The position numbers were made by a program, and so were the translations under genes. Source: an uncultured Bacteroidota bacterium (GTDB taxonomy: Bacteria; Bacteroidota; Bacteroidia; Bacteroidales; P3). From it: 64,000 nt of DNA. The stretch covers positions 62,001 to 126,000 of the forward strand of contig CADALO010000012.1 of NCBI GenBank assembly GCA_902788805.1, in the 5' to 3' direction. The notes beneath the pieces were generated by a model that was not told where the DNA came from, made no database searches, and was given only the letters and a program-made list of their open reading frames with translations. Shown here piece after piece: positions 43,360-50,980 of the stretch. Numbering within the stretch: the stretch's first letter is position 1; the number at the start of each line of letters is the position of its first letter.

Positions 43360-43944
43360 TTATTTGTTCCAAACCAATGGTTCCGCTGGCGAAAACTCAA
43401 ACACGGGTTGCCCTTCATCAAATACTGGCACCTGTATTTTTATTTTCTTTGCCGTCTTTGCTCTATTAATAAACTTGCGAGGATTGTTAAGGAACAAATA
43501 ACTTGTGCTGTAATCCGATGGCTCCGAAGTGGTAAACGACATCGGTGCATCCTCATCAAACCGCACCACTACTTTATGTCCATTGTCAAAACCTGTTGTT
43601 TGCAATTGTCCTTTTGACAATGTCAGAATCACTTGAGTTCCATCTTGTTTGCGATAGCGTACATCTATTTGTAACTTAGAGCCACCATTGTAGGGGAAAT
43701 CAAATTCGTGTTCGTTGTCGCTTAACAACGACATCCATACATTGGTTTCATCGGTCATTTCATCTTTGCTTGTTCTCTCAGTCCAATGCGGAAGCCTCAT
43801 CGCCATTTCAATTGAATCGTTAATTCGGGCATCCTCCGCCGCAATAGAGTCTTTTACTTTACGCTCGACATCGCGAATGGAATCGCGAATATGTTCTTCT
43901 GCACGTTCTTCATCTGTTTTAAAAATTGACATTATAATCATCAT
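43360..43944 (-). CDS. Membrane-anchored hypothetical protein, downstream frame of a probable frameshifted gene
   Basis: The in-frame ATG at 43942-43944 gives 194 residues, but the frame stays open upstream without a usable start. Upstream codons encode a basic linker and a second hydrophobic helix (GLAVALGIFIFMMIIMSIF) that the 43944 start would cut in half. The helix is followed by a charged coil (DEERAEEHIRDSIRDVERK) and a beta-rich C-terminal half. The full protein is more likely made by a -1 shift from the frame at 43980-44093. The family is unknown. The protein would be anchored in the cytoplasmic membrane, and its role is not inferred. Confidence 0.6.
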   Translation of the reverse strand: MMIIMSIFKTDEERAEEHIRDSIRDVERKVKDSIAAEDARINDSIEMAMRLPHWTERTSKDEMTDETNVWMSLLSDNEHEFDFPYNGGSKLQIDVRYRKQDGTQVILTLSKGQLQTTGFDNGHKVVVRFDEDAPMSFTTSEPSDYSTSYLFLNNPRKFINRAKTAKKIKIQVPVFDEGQPVFEFSPAEPLVWNK

Positions 43945-43979
43945 AAAGATGAATATTCCTAAGGCAACAGCTAAACCAA

Positions 43980-44093
43980 TCAGAATACGCTGAACTGAAT
44001 TTTTGCCTTTCCCTTTTTTTTCATCCGTACAGGGACGAACACGCAGGCTGCTATAGAAAGCATCACTGCCAAAAGTGCAATTAAAGTTGACAT
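43980..44093 (-). CDS. N-terminal frame of the frameshifted membrane protein
   Basis: A 37-codon frame starts at ATG 44091-44093 (MSTLIALLAVMLSIAACVF and on to a stop at 43980-43982). It encodes one transmembrane helix followed by a basic segment (VRMKKKGKAK). A slippery AAAAAAAAG lies at the junction with the downstream frame. A -1 shift there joins this helix to a second helix and the 194-residue domain. Alone it would make a 37-residue single-pass peptide, and either product may be used. Confidence 0.55.
   Translation of the reverse strand: MSTLIALLAVMLSIAACVFVPVRMKKKGKAKIQFSVF
44012..44024 (-). promoter_or_regulatory. A AAA AAG slippery site, probable -1 frameshift signal
   Basis: On the minus strand the codons ATG AAA AAA AAG GGA carry the heptamer A AAA AAG in the phase used by dnaX and many insertion-sequence genes. 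The frame changes by exactly -1 between the N-terminal frame and the downstream frame at this site. The A8 tract is at 44014-44021. No strong downstream stimulatory hairpin was seen. Confidence 0.55.
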
Positions 44094-44134
44094 TTTCTTA
44101 TATTTTTAGTTAGACAATAAATCACAACAGAAGC

Positions 44135-44272
44135 GTGGTACCGTTATACCACATTCTTTGAATGAAGGTCGTGAGAATTACCGTTGATATAAGAAAGTGT
44201 AAACAGTCCACGCTAGCGCGTGAAACTTTTACGCCGTCTTGATATCATATAGAATTTCTCACGTTCTCATTC
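44135..44272. other. Structured leader region with a long imperfect hairpin
   Basis: GTGGTA-TACCAC pairs at about 44135-44152. A longer rod runs from 44160 to 44272: GAATGA (44160) pairs with TCATTC (44267-44272) and CGTGAGA with TCTCACG. GATATAAG pairs with CTTGATATC, GTAAA with TTTAC, and CACGC with GCGTG. Its size and layout resemble the hairpin at 4644-4755. It lies between the start of the frameshifted membrane gene (44093) and its probable minus-strand promoter (44319-44327), so it would be in that 5' leader. Confidence 0.55.
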
Positions 44273-44314
44273 ACAAGACCGAGGCATAATGCTTCTTGAT
44301 TCCACTCTGAAATT

Positions 44315-44392
44315 GTTTGCAAAAATACACATTTTTTCAATTCTGACAAAAATTATTTTGTCAGAATTGAAAAAATGTGTATTTTTGCAAAC
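44315..44392. promoter_or_regulatory. 78-bp perfect palindrome carrying two divergent promoters
   Basis: Arms 44315-44351 and 44356-44392 are exact reverse complements of 37 bases each, around the loop ATTA. Each arm contains TATTTTTGC, the Bacteroidetes -7 box: 44380-44388 on the plus strand faces the DUF4160/DUF2442 genes, and 44319-44327 on the minus strand faces the frameshifted membrane gene. The arms therefore place two promoters back to back at the centre of a possible cruciform. This coupling of promoter and hairpin suggests joint control of both sides. Confidence 0.75.
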
Positions 44393-44411
44393 GAAAAAGA
44401 TTTTAAAAACT

Positions 44412-44672
44412 ATGCCTGAAATATTCAGAATATTTGGAATGCGTTTTTACTTCTATTCACGTGAGCACGAGCCTATGCACGTGCACGTGAAGAATGCCGA
44501 TGGTACAGCCAAATTCGACATTTTAGAGAAAGAGATTGTTCTCGTAAAGAATGAAGGGATTAAAGTAAAGGACATCAAGGCTGCAGAGATGGTTCTTGAG
44601 GAAAATCGCGAACTGGCAATAGCAAAATGGAACGAGTATTTTGGTAAAAGCATAAACGATGAAAATAGATAA
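44412..44672 (+). CDS. DUF4160 protein of a DUF4160-DUF2442 pair
   Basis: I chose the ATG at 44412-44414, since the frame upstream lies in the palindrome. The 86-residue protein has the DUF4160 start MPEIFRIFGMRFYFYSREHE and the conserved EHEPMHVHVKN, followed by D-x-L-x-x-E-I-x-L and a late ELAIAKWNEYF. DUF4160 and DUF2442 proteins are often adjacent and are suspected to form a toxin-antitoxin-like pair. The stop overlaps the downstream start by 14 bases. The biochemical activity of the family is not known. Confidence 0.85.
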   Translation: MPEIFRIFGMRFYFYSREHEPMHVHVKNADGTAKFDILEKEIVLVKNEGIKVKDIKAAEMVLEENRELAIAKWNEYFGKSINDENR

Positions 44673-45060
44673 AGTCTGGTTTGAAAACGATAGGATATAT
44701 ATCCTGACAGACAGTGGACGCGAATTGTGGCAGTCTCTGCTGTACTACCGTCGTCTGCGTGAGGCAACGGATGAGCAGCGTTCCAACTATGAGATTGATG
44801 ACGAGGGCATCCACTGGGAATCGTTGGACGAGGATGTGTCGCTTGAGAGTTTTGAATATGATGATCCTGAGCCACAAGGCATTTCAAGTTTTTTTCTGTC
44901 ACATCCCGAATTGAATGATGCGGCCATAGCACATCGACTTGGCATAAATCGCAACTTGATGCGCCAATATGTAAACGGTATGCGTAAGCCAACACCCGAA
45001 ACAGAAAAAAGAATTTATGACGAAGTTCGCAAGGTAGCGACAGAACTGGAGATGGCATAA
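44659..45060 (+). CDS. DUF2442-like protein with a C-terminal helix-turn-helix
   Basis: The N-terminal half of this 133-residue protein is a DUF2442 domain (DRIYILTDSGRELWQSLLYY then IHWESLDEDVSLESF). The C-terminal half carries a helix-turn-helix-like sequence (DAAIAHRLGINRNLMRQYVN, about 87-106), and the last helix ends in TELEMA. The fusion of DUF2442 with a DNA-binding domain suits an antitoxin that also autoregulates. The gene overlaps the DUF4160 gene by 14 bases, and both are read from the palindromic promoter. Confidence 0.85.
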   Translation: MKIDKVWFENDRIYILTDSGRELWQSLLYYRRLREATDEQRSNYEIDDEGIHWESLDEDVSLESFEYDDPEPQGISSFFLSHPELNDAAIAHRLGINRNLMRQYVNGMRKPTPETEKRIYDEVRKVATELEMA

Positions 45061-45072
45061 AACAAGAGAGTA

Positions 45073-45135
45073 CCTAAATAGCAATGAACCCCGAAAGTTT
45101 TTTTGACCAACTTTCGGGGTTCATTACTATTTAGG
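45073..45135. terminator. Bidirectional terminator between the DUF2442 gene and pepD
   Basis: CCTAAATAGCAATGAACCCC and its near-complement GGGGTTCATTACTATTTAGG form a long hairpin with AAAGTT/AACTTT near the loop. T-runs and A-runs on both sides fit two converging genes. Confidence 0.85.
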
Positions 45136-45145
45136 GGATTCTATC

Positions 45146-46591
45146 CTACTTCAAGTTCTTGAGAATCTGCAGAGTGAGATCCCAGAACATCTGGACGGTC
45201 TTTATCTCGATGCGCTCGTCGGGGCTGTGGACGCCGCGCAGGGTCGGGCCGTAGCTAATCATATCCATCTTGGGGTACTTCTCGCCGATAAGTCCGCATT
45301 CCAGTCCGGCGTGGATGGCGCGCACGATGGGTTCGTGGCCATACATCGACTTGTAGGTGTCGACACCCACCTTCAGCACGCGACTGGCGGGGTTGGGCGT
45401 CCAGCCAGGGTAGCCGTCGCCGTGGCTTACGTGGGCACCAATCATACGGAAGGTAGCCTCAATCTTCTGTGCGGCAGCGTGCTTGGCGCTCTCTACGCTG
45501 CTGCGCTGGCTGGTGGCGATGTGAATCTGTCGGTCGTCCATCTTGACGGAGGCCAGGTTGGTCGACGTCTCGACGAAGTTGGGTATCTCGCGGCTCATCG
45601 CCAGTACGCCGTGGGCGCAGGCAAACAGGGCGTTGAGCAACTTGTGCTGCGTGTCGCGGTCTATCAGCAGCTGGGGCATTTCGATGGGATTAAGTTCGAC
45701 TTTCAGATCGGGCTCGGTGCTGCGGAACTCGAAGGTTAGGTTGTCGCGGAACGTGTCGACCATCTGACGGAACTGGGCGTCGAACTCTTTGGCTACCACG
45801 ATATCTGCCCAGGCTTCGCGAGCTATGGCGTTGCGCAGGTTGCCGCCATCGATGCGGGCCAGGCCTATTTTGCACTTGTCGGTGGCGTTCCAAAGTATGC
45901 GCGTCAGCATCTTGTTGGCGTTGCCGAGGCCTTTGTTTATGTCGTCGCCGCTGTGACCGCCCTTCAGACCGCTGACCTTGACGCGGTAGGCCACCTCGCC
46001 TGCCGGACAGTAGCGCGTGGTATAGTCGATAGCCACCGTGGTGTCGATGCCGCCGGCGCAGCCAATGCAAAACTCGCCTTCGTCCTCATCGTCGAAGTTG
46101 AGCAGGATGTCGCTTTTGAGCCACTCGGTCGAGAGACCGCCGGCACCGGTGAGGCCTGTCTCTTCGTCGACGGTAAAGAGAGCTTCGAGCGGACCGTGCT
46201 CAATGGTGTCGTCGTCGAGGATGGCCAGTATCGCAGCCACTCCGATACCGTCGTCAGCACCAAGCGTTGTGCCGTCGGCAGTGAGCCACTCGCCGTCGAG
46301 CACGGGCTGGATGGCATCCTTGAGGAAGTCGAACTGCTTGTCGCCGTTCTTCTCGCACACCATATCCATATGGGCCTGCAGGCAGACGCCCTGCGAGTGC
46401 TCATAGCCTTTGGAGGCGGGCTTGCGTATCAACACGTTGCCAAGCTCGTCGCTAAGTGTTTCAAAATTATGGTCTTTACCGAATTTCTGTAGATAGGCCG
46501 AGATTTTCTCCTCGTGCTTCGAGGGACGGGGAATCTGCATTATCTCGCCAAAATAGCGCCACACTGCGGCAGGTTTCAATTGTGAAAGCAT
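45146..46591 (-). CDS. pepD: Aminoacyl-histidine dipeptidase (PepD, M20C family)
   Basis: I chose ATG 46589-46591 (481 residues), which begins MLSQLKPAAVWRYFGEIMQI, the typical PepD start. M20-type zinc-ligand motifs are visible: CLQAHMDMVCE (histidine near residue 78) and TTLGADDGIG, with the EETGLTG glutamate motif. A small dimerisation domain interrupts the peptidase, with GLKGGHSGDDINKG in the middle. The enzyme cleaves dipeptides such as beta-alanyl-histidine in the cytoplasm. It is the single gene convergent with the DUF2442 gene. Confidence 0.93.
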   Translation of the reverse strand: MLSQLKPAAVWRYFGEIMQIPRPSKHEEKISAYLQKFGKDHNFETLSDELGNVLIRKPASKGYEHSQGVCLQAHMDMVCEKNGDKQFDFLKDAIQPVLDGEWLTADGTTLGADDGIGVAAILAILDDDTIEHGPLEALFTVDEETGLTGAGGLSTEWLKSDILLNFDDEDEGEFCIGCAGGIDTTVAIDYTTRYCPAGEVAYRVKVSGLKGGHSGDDINKGLGNANKMLTRILWNATDKCKIGLARIDGGNLRNAIAREAWADIVVAKEFDAQFRQMVDTFRDNLTFEFRSTEPDLKVELNPIEMPQLLIDRDTQHKLLNALFACAHGVLAMSREIPNFVETSTNLASVKMDDRQIHIATSQRSSVESAKHAAAQKIEATFRMIGAHVSHGDGYPGWTPNPASRVLKVGVDTYKSMYGHEPIVRAIHAGLECGLIGEKYPKMDMISYGPTLRGVHSPDERIEIKTVQMFWDLTLQILKNLK

Positions 46592-46777
46592 AATATTACG
46601 ATTTATTGTGTTTTTCAAATATGTATCGATTATAACGAGCAAATCTACAATTTGTTGTAAAAAAAGTTAAATTTAACATATCGCATACTTAACGACAAGA
46701 TAGACTATTCCGCATCTCTATACCGTAAAAAATAACTTTCACCGGATAAAATGCAACTGTAAATCAAATAAGTTGAG

Positions 46778-46786
46778 TACCTTTGC
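46778..46786 (+). promoter_or_regulatory. Promoter -7 element for the 390-residue membrane-protein gene
   Basis: The plus strand reads TACCTTTGC, fitting TAnnTTTGC. It lies 43 bases upstream of the ATG. Confidence 0.55.
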
Positions 46787-46828
46787 ACCACAAAACACTA
46801 AATATCCAATTATCAAAAACTCAAAGCA

Positions 46829-48001
46829 ATGGAAGAAAACAGTACATTAAACCAGGAAGCTATGCGGCTTCTTGACGAGGCTGCTTTTACCTCGTCCAAA
46901 ATCAAGAAAAGAGAACGTAAAGACGGCGTTGTAAGCGAGGAGAATATGTATCCCGCTTCGAAGGCCGAGACCGAAAGGATGGCATCGCTGCTGCGCCAGG
47001 CGGAGCAGGCGGCCGAAGACCCGAACGACGAGGCGTTCCGCAGCAAATACGAGCAGTTGAACGACATCGTCCAATGGTCGAACCAGCGTCACCGCACCTG
47101 GTCGTGGGGACTTATAGCCGGAGCACTGGTATGTGCACTCCTGCTGCTCATTGCCCGCAATTCGGACAAGAAGGACGCAGAGCAGCGCAAAGCCAACGTA
47201 GCGCAGGTGGAGGCGTGGACGCCGTGCGACACCACCATCACTTGGGAGAGTTCGGCCGAGAAGTCGGACTACAACAGCTGCCGCACCAACGCCAACAAAT
47301 GGAAGGCTTACCGCCTGGCAGAATACAAATTCAAACATCTGGATAACCTGAAACAAATCGAGATTTACCAGCAAAAGGCCGACACAGCTTCGACACAAAA
47401 GGCGAAGGACAGCTACCTGAAATATGTAAAGGACTACCAAGAGAAATCGGTCAAAAACCGCGCACGCTTCGACAGCATTGCGGCGATGAACTATGAGCAG
47501 GTGAAACAGGACGCCCTCAACTATCACAACGACAGAGTCGAGTCGGCCAATTCGAGCGCCGGCTCGAAGGTGGGATTCATCATCTTCCTCATAGTCCTGA
47601 TTGCCCTCTATATCTGGACGGGCTATCCCAACGGCTACGAGCTGACCCGCACACGTACACGCGACAAGATTCTGGGTTGGGTCCGCAAAGTCAGCTTCTG
47701 GCTGGCCGGCGTATTCTTCGGCACGGGCCTGCTGATGCAACTCTTTGCTCCCGATAATCTTGTGGAATATGTATACAACAACGGCCGTCGCGAGACCCGC
47801 CGCGAAGCCGACATCGCAGGCACCGCGTCGAACGTAATGATAAAATTCATCCTGATGGCCATCGGATTGTTCATATTCTGTTTTATCTCTATATTTCTGA
47901 TGCTTGTAGAGACCATCGGCGGTCTGCGCAGCACCATTGCCACCACCTTCGGCGGCAAGAAGAGTGCACCGGCTCAGCAGGAGGCCATCACCGAAGCATA
48001 A
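46829..48001 (+). CDS. Multi-pass membrane protein with a long coiled-coil region, unknown function
   Basis: The 390-residue protein has a charged cytoplasmic N-terminus and a first helix (about 94-110, SWGLIAGALVCALLLLIA). A large hydrophilic, helical loop (about 111-245) includes KAKDSYLKYVKDYQEKSVK. Three further helices follow (about 250-270, 287-306 and 338-364) and a short tail. The pattern suggests a membrane-tethered coiled coil. No family is recognised. It has its own promoter and precedes gpsA by 151 bases. Confidence 0.6.
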   Translation: MEENSTLNQEAMRLLDEAAFTSSKIKKRERKDGVVSEENMYPASKAETERMASLLRQAEQAAEDPNDEAFRSKYEQLNDIVQWSNQRHRTWSWGLIAGALVCALLLLIARNSDKKDAEQRKANVAQVEAWTPCDTTITWESSAEKSDYNSCRTNANKWKAYRLAEYKFKHLDNLKQIEIYQQKADTASTQKAKDSYLKYVKDYQEKSVKNRARFDSIAAMNYEQVKQDALNYHNDRVESANSSAGSKVGFIIFLIVLIALYIWTGYPNGYELTRTRTRDKILGWVRKVSFWLAGVFFGTGLLMQLFAPDNLVEYVYNNGRRETRREADIAGTASNVMIKFILMAIGLFIFCFISIFLMLVETIGGLRSTIATTFGGKKSAPAQQEAITEA

Positions 48002-48080
48002 CAATCTCAAAAACATACAATCTGGATTAAACAAAGGGCAATATTTTGCCCTTTTTCTTATACATATTATAATAATTTCG

Positions 48081-48089
48081 TATCTTTGC
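48081..48089 (+). promoter_or_regulatory. Promoter -7 element for gpsA
   Basis: The plus strand reads TATCTTTGC, fitting TAnnTTTGC. The chosen gpsA ATG is 63 bases downstream, which argues against the longer frame that starts at 47937. Confidence 0.55.
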
Positions 48090-48152
48090 AAACGATTATC
48101 CAACGCCTTGCAGAGGCAATTAATTGAACATCAATACATTTATCAAACAACA

Positions 48153-49172
48153 ATGATTGGACTTTTAGGAAGCGGCAGCTGGGCTACCGCAATAGTAAAG
48201 ATACTGCTCGAGAAGCAGGACCGCCACATCAACTGGTGGGTACGCGAGGAAGATTCCATACCCGTGTTGCTTGAAGAGAAGCACAACCCGCTGTACCTCA
48301 GCGAAGCATATATCGACACAACACGCACCAACATAAGCAGCGACATCCGCGAAGTGGTGGAGAAAAGCGACGACATCTACCTCGTCATACCGTCGGCTTT
48401 CGTCGACAAGGCCCTGAAGACCGTACCCCGCGAGGTGCTGCGCCAGAAGCGCATCATATCGGCAGTCAAAGGCATTGTGCCAGAGTATACTACCATCATT
48501 ACCGAGTATCTGCGCGAGCAGATAGGGATGGACTACGAACAGCTATGCATCGTCAGCGGACCTTCGCACGCCGAGGAGACCGCCCGTCAACGCCTCACCT
48601 ACCTTGCTGTGGCCTCGACCAACAGGAACTTCGCCGAAGAGGTGCGCCAACAGATTGACTGCCACTACATCAAGACAGCCTACTCGACCGATATGACCGG
48701 CATCGAGTGCGCCGCTGTGCTGAAGAACATCTACGCCATCGCCGCAGGTATGTGTCGCGGACTCGGTTACGGCGACAATATCATTGCCGTACTCATTTCC
48801 AACGCCTTGCAGGAGATGACCGACTTTATGCAGCACATCTCGCCGATGATAGGCAACGGCGACTTCACGGCCGACGGACGCCTGCGCCAGTTCGAGAGCT
48901 TCGCCTATCTGGGCGACCTGCTTGTGACAAGCTACTCGCAGTTCAGCCGCAACCGCACATTCGGCAATATGGTGGGCTACGGCTACAGCATCAAAGGTGC
49001 CCAGCTCGAGATGAAGATGGTCGCCGAAGGCTACTATGCCGTAAAAGGCGTAAAGAAAATATTGCAGGAGCTCGACCTGCAGATGCCAATCGTCGATGCC
49101 GTCTACGCCGTGCTCTACGAGCGCAAATCGCCCGCCAAACAGATGAAAAAAGTACTGGAAAATCTCAAATAG
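48153..49172 (+). CDS. gpsA: Glycerol-3-phosphate dehydrogenase, NAD(P)-dependent
   Basis: I chose ATG 48153-48155 (339 residues), at the start of the Rossmann fold GLLGSGSWATAIV. The GxGxxA nucleotide site is G6-S-G-S-W-A. The catalytic-lysine region AVLKNIYAIAAGMCRGLGY (about 190-208) and the C-terminal MVAEGYYAVKGVKKI match GpsA. The enzyme makes sn-glycerol-3-phosphate from dihydroxyacetone phosphate for phospholipid synthesis in the cytoplasm. The length is normal. A promoter lies upstream. Confidence 0.93.
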   Translation: MIGLLGSGSWATAIVKILLEKQDRHINWWVREEDSIPVLLEEKHNPLYLSEAYIDTTRTNISSDIREVVEKSDDIYLVIPSAFVDKALKTVPREVLRQKRIISAVKGIVPEYTTIITEYLREQIGMDYEQLCIVSGPSHAEETARQRLTYLAVASTNRNFAEEVRQQIDCHYIKTAYSTDMTGIECAAVLKNIYAIAAGMCRGLGYGDNIIAVLISNALQEMTDFMQHISPMIGNGDFTADGRLRQFESFAYLGDLLVTSYSQFSRNRTFGNMVGYGYSIKGAQLEMKMVAEGYYAVKGVKKILQELDLQMPIVDAVYAVLYERKSPAKQMKKVLENLK

Positions 49173-49318
49173 ACCACCCTCCGCATCCACAAAACGACCC
49201 GTCGACGCGGACTTCACCACCCCGAGATATTACCAGCATTAATTCACAATATCAGCAAATTAACAGCATCGATACAAAAATATTTGCGAAATATATACGC
49301 AGATTCTATTTTTTATAG

Positions 49319-49327
49319 TACTTTTGC
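49319..49327 (+). promoter_or_regulatory. Promoter -7 element for the ferredoxin gene
   Basis: The plus strand reads TACTTTTGC, fitting TAnnTTTGC. It lies 35 bases upstream of the ferredoxin ATG. Confidence 0.6.
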
Positions 49328-49361
49328 AAAACATTTATTAACCCTAAAAAACTAAAGAAAA

Positions 49362-49529
49362 ATGGCTTACAAGATCACTGACGTATGCGTTGCTTGCGGT
49401 ACCTGCATTGGCGAGTGCCCCGTTGGAGCTATCTCCGAAGGCGACATCTACAAAATTGACGAGAACGCTTGCGCAAGCTGCGGCACCTGCGCTGACGCTT
49501 GCCCGACCGGCGCTATCGTTGAGGCATAA
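49362..49529 (+). CDS. 2[4Fe-4S] ferredoxin
   Basis: The 55-residue protein is a bacterial ferredoxin. Eight cysteines form two CX2CX2CX3CP motifs: C9, C12, C15, C19 (CVACGTCIGECP) and C37, C40, C43, C47 (CASCGTCADACP). The two halves are pseudo-symmetric. It shuttles low-potential electrons in the cytoplasm, for example with pyruvate:ferredoxin oxidoreductase or hydrogenase. This fits an anaerobe. The gene is monocistronic between its promoter and a terminator and should be highly expressed. Confidence 0.95.
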   Translation: MAYKITDVCVACGTCIGECPVGAISEGDIYKIDENACASCGTCADACPTGAIVEA

Positions 49530-49551
49530 TCGTTTGCTGAACCGATTAATA

Positions 49552-49583
49552 AGAGGATGCTACGCCTGCGCGAAGCATCCTCT
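49552..49583 (+). terminator. Terminator of the ferredoxin gene
   Basis: AGAGGATGCT (49552-49561) pairs with AGCATCCTCT (49574-49583) and is followed by TTATTG. It lies 22 bases after the stop. Confidence 0.8.
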
Positions 49584-49633
49584 TTATTGTTTGCCTGACT
49601 TATAATTCAGAATTCTAAATTCACAATCTATCA

Positions 49634-50908
49634 ATGATACAACTTCAATACATAAAAGAGAACCGCGACGAGTGCATCGAGCGGCTCAAAATAAAGAACG
49701 TCGCCGATGTGGAGCAGCGCATCGACGAGATAATTTCACTTGACGAGCAACGCCGCTCACTGCAACAGAAAAGCGACGCTGTGAAAGCCGAGCAGAACGC
49801 CATCGCCAAAGAGATTGGTATGCTCTTCAAGCAAGGCAAGCGCGACGAAGCCGAAGCCAAGAAAGCACGCACCGCCGAGCTGAAAAGCGACGAGAAGCAG
49901 CTTGCCGACCAGATGAGTGCCGTAGAGCAGGAGCTCAACGCCAAGCTCATCTCGCTGCCCAACACACCGCACCTGAGCGTGCCCAAGGGCAAGTCGGCAG
50001 ACGACAATCTCGAAGTGGGCCGCTTCGGAACGATGCCCGACCTGGGCGCCGATGCATTGCCCCACTGGGAGCTCTGCGCCAAATACGACCTCGTCGACTT
50101 CGAGCTGGGCAACAAAATCACCGGTGCCGGCTTCCCTGTCTACAAAGGCAAGGGTGCCCGCCTGCAGCGTGCCCTCATCAACTTCTTCCTCAACAGCGCA
50201 GCCGACGCAGGCTACACTGAAATCCAGCCGCCTCTGATGGTCAACGAAGCCTCGGGCCTCGGCACAGGCCAGCTGCCCGACAAGGAAGGCCAGATGTACG
50301 CCATACCGCTCGACGGTTACTATATGATACCCACCGCCGAGGTGCCCATCACCAACATCTACCGCGGCGAGATAGTCAGCGCCGACCAGTTCCCCATTCG
50401 TCACGCAGGCTACAGCGAATGCTTCCGCCGCGAGGCAGGCAGCTACGGCAAAGACGTGCGAGGCCTGAACCGTCTGCACGAGTTCTCGAAGGTGGAAATC
50501 GTAGTCATCGAGCACCCCGACCGCAGCTACGAGCGCCTCGAGGAAATGAAGAAACACGTAGGCGGCCTGCTCGACCGTCTGGGGCTCCCCTACCGCATAC
50601 TGAAGCTCTGCGGAGGCGACATCAGCTTCACCTCGGCAATGACCTTCGACTTCGAGGTGTGGAGCGCCGCACAGCAGCGATGGCTCGAGGTAAGCTCAGT
50701 AAGCAACTTCGAGTCCTTCCAGGCCAACCGTATGAAACTGCGTTTCAAAGATGAGAACGGCAAGACGCGCCTCTGCCACACCCTCAACGGCAGCGCACTG
50801 GCCCTGCCCCGCATCGTGGCTGCACTGCTCGAGAACAATCAGACGCCCGACGGCATCACGATGCCCGAGTGTCTGCGCCCCTACTTAGGGTTCGACAAGA
50901 TTTGCTAA
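49634..50908 (+). CDS. serS: Seryl-tRNA synthetase
   Basis: The 424-residue protein starts with an N-terminal antiparallel coiled-coil arm (about 26-110) that contacts tRNA-Ser. The class II catalytic core follows. Motif 2 reads FRREAGSYGKDVRGL (about 271-285), and the C-terminal motif 3 contains LNGSALALPRIVAALLENNQ. The length and order are normal for SerS. The enzyme charges tRNA-Ser and tRNA-Sec in the cytoplasm. It follows the ferredoxin terminator and has its own terminator at 50927-50959. Confidence 0.96.
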   Translation: MIQLQYIKENRDECIERLKIKNVADVEQRIDEIISLDEQRRSLQQKSDAVKAEQNAIAKEIGMLFKQGKRDEAEAKKARTAELKSDEKQLADQMSAVEQELNAKLISLPNTPHLSVPKGKSADDNLEVGRFGTMPDLGADALPHWELCAKYDLVDFELGNKITGAGFPVYKGKGARLQRALINFFLNSAADAGYTEIQPPLMVNEASGLGTGQLPDKEGQMYAIPLDGYYMIPTAEVPITNIYRGEIVSADQFPIRHAGYSECFRREAGSYGKDVRGLNRLHEFSKVEIVVIEHPDRSYERLEEMKKHVGGLLDRLGLPYRILKLCGGDISFTSAMTFDFEVWSAAQQRWLEVSSVSNFESFQANRMKLRFKDENGKTRLCHTLNGSALALPRIVAALLENNQTPDGITMPECLRPYLGFDKIC

Positions 50909-50926
50909 CGCATACAAGCACATACA

Positions 50927-50959
50927 AAAAGAGGTTTTGCAGATTGCAAAACCTCTTTT
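50927..50959 (+). terminator. Terminator of serS
   Basis: AAAAGAGGTTTTGC (50927-50940) pairs with GCAAAACCTCTTTT (50946-50959). It lies 18 bases past the stop and is followed by GTTAT. The reverse strand can also terminate the gene at 50981-52348. Confidence 0.85.
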
Positions 50960-50980
50960 GTTATATCCAATCCTAATCGA

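Noticed and set aside
47937..48152. A longer N-terminus for gpsA
   Set aside because: The extension lacks GpsA similarity, overlaps the upstream gene and passes across the promoter at 48081-48089; the Rossmann fold begins at the chosen ATG.
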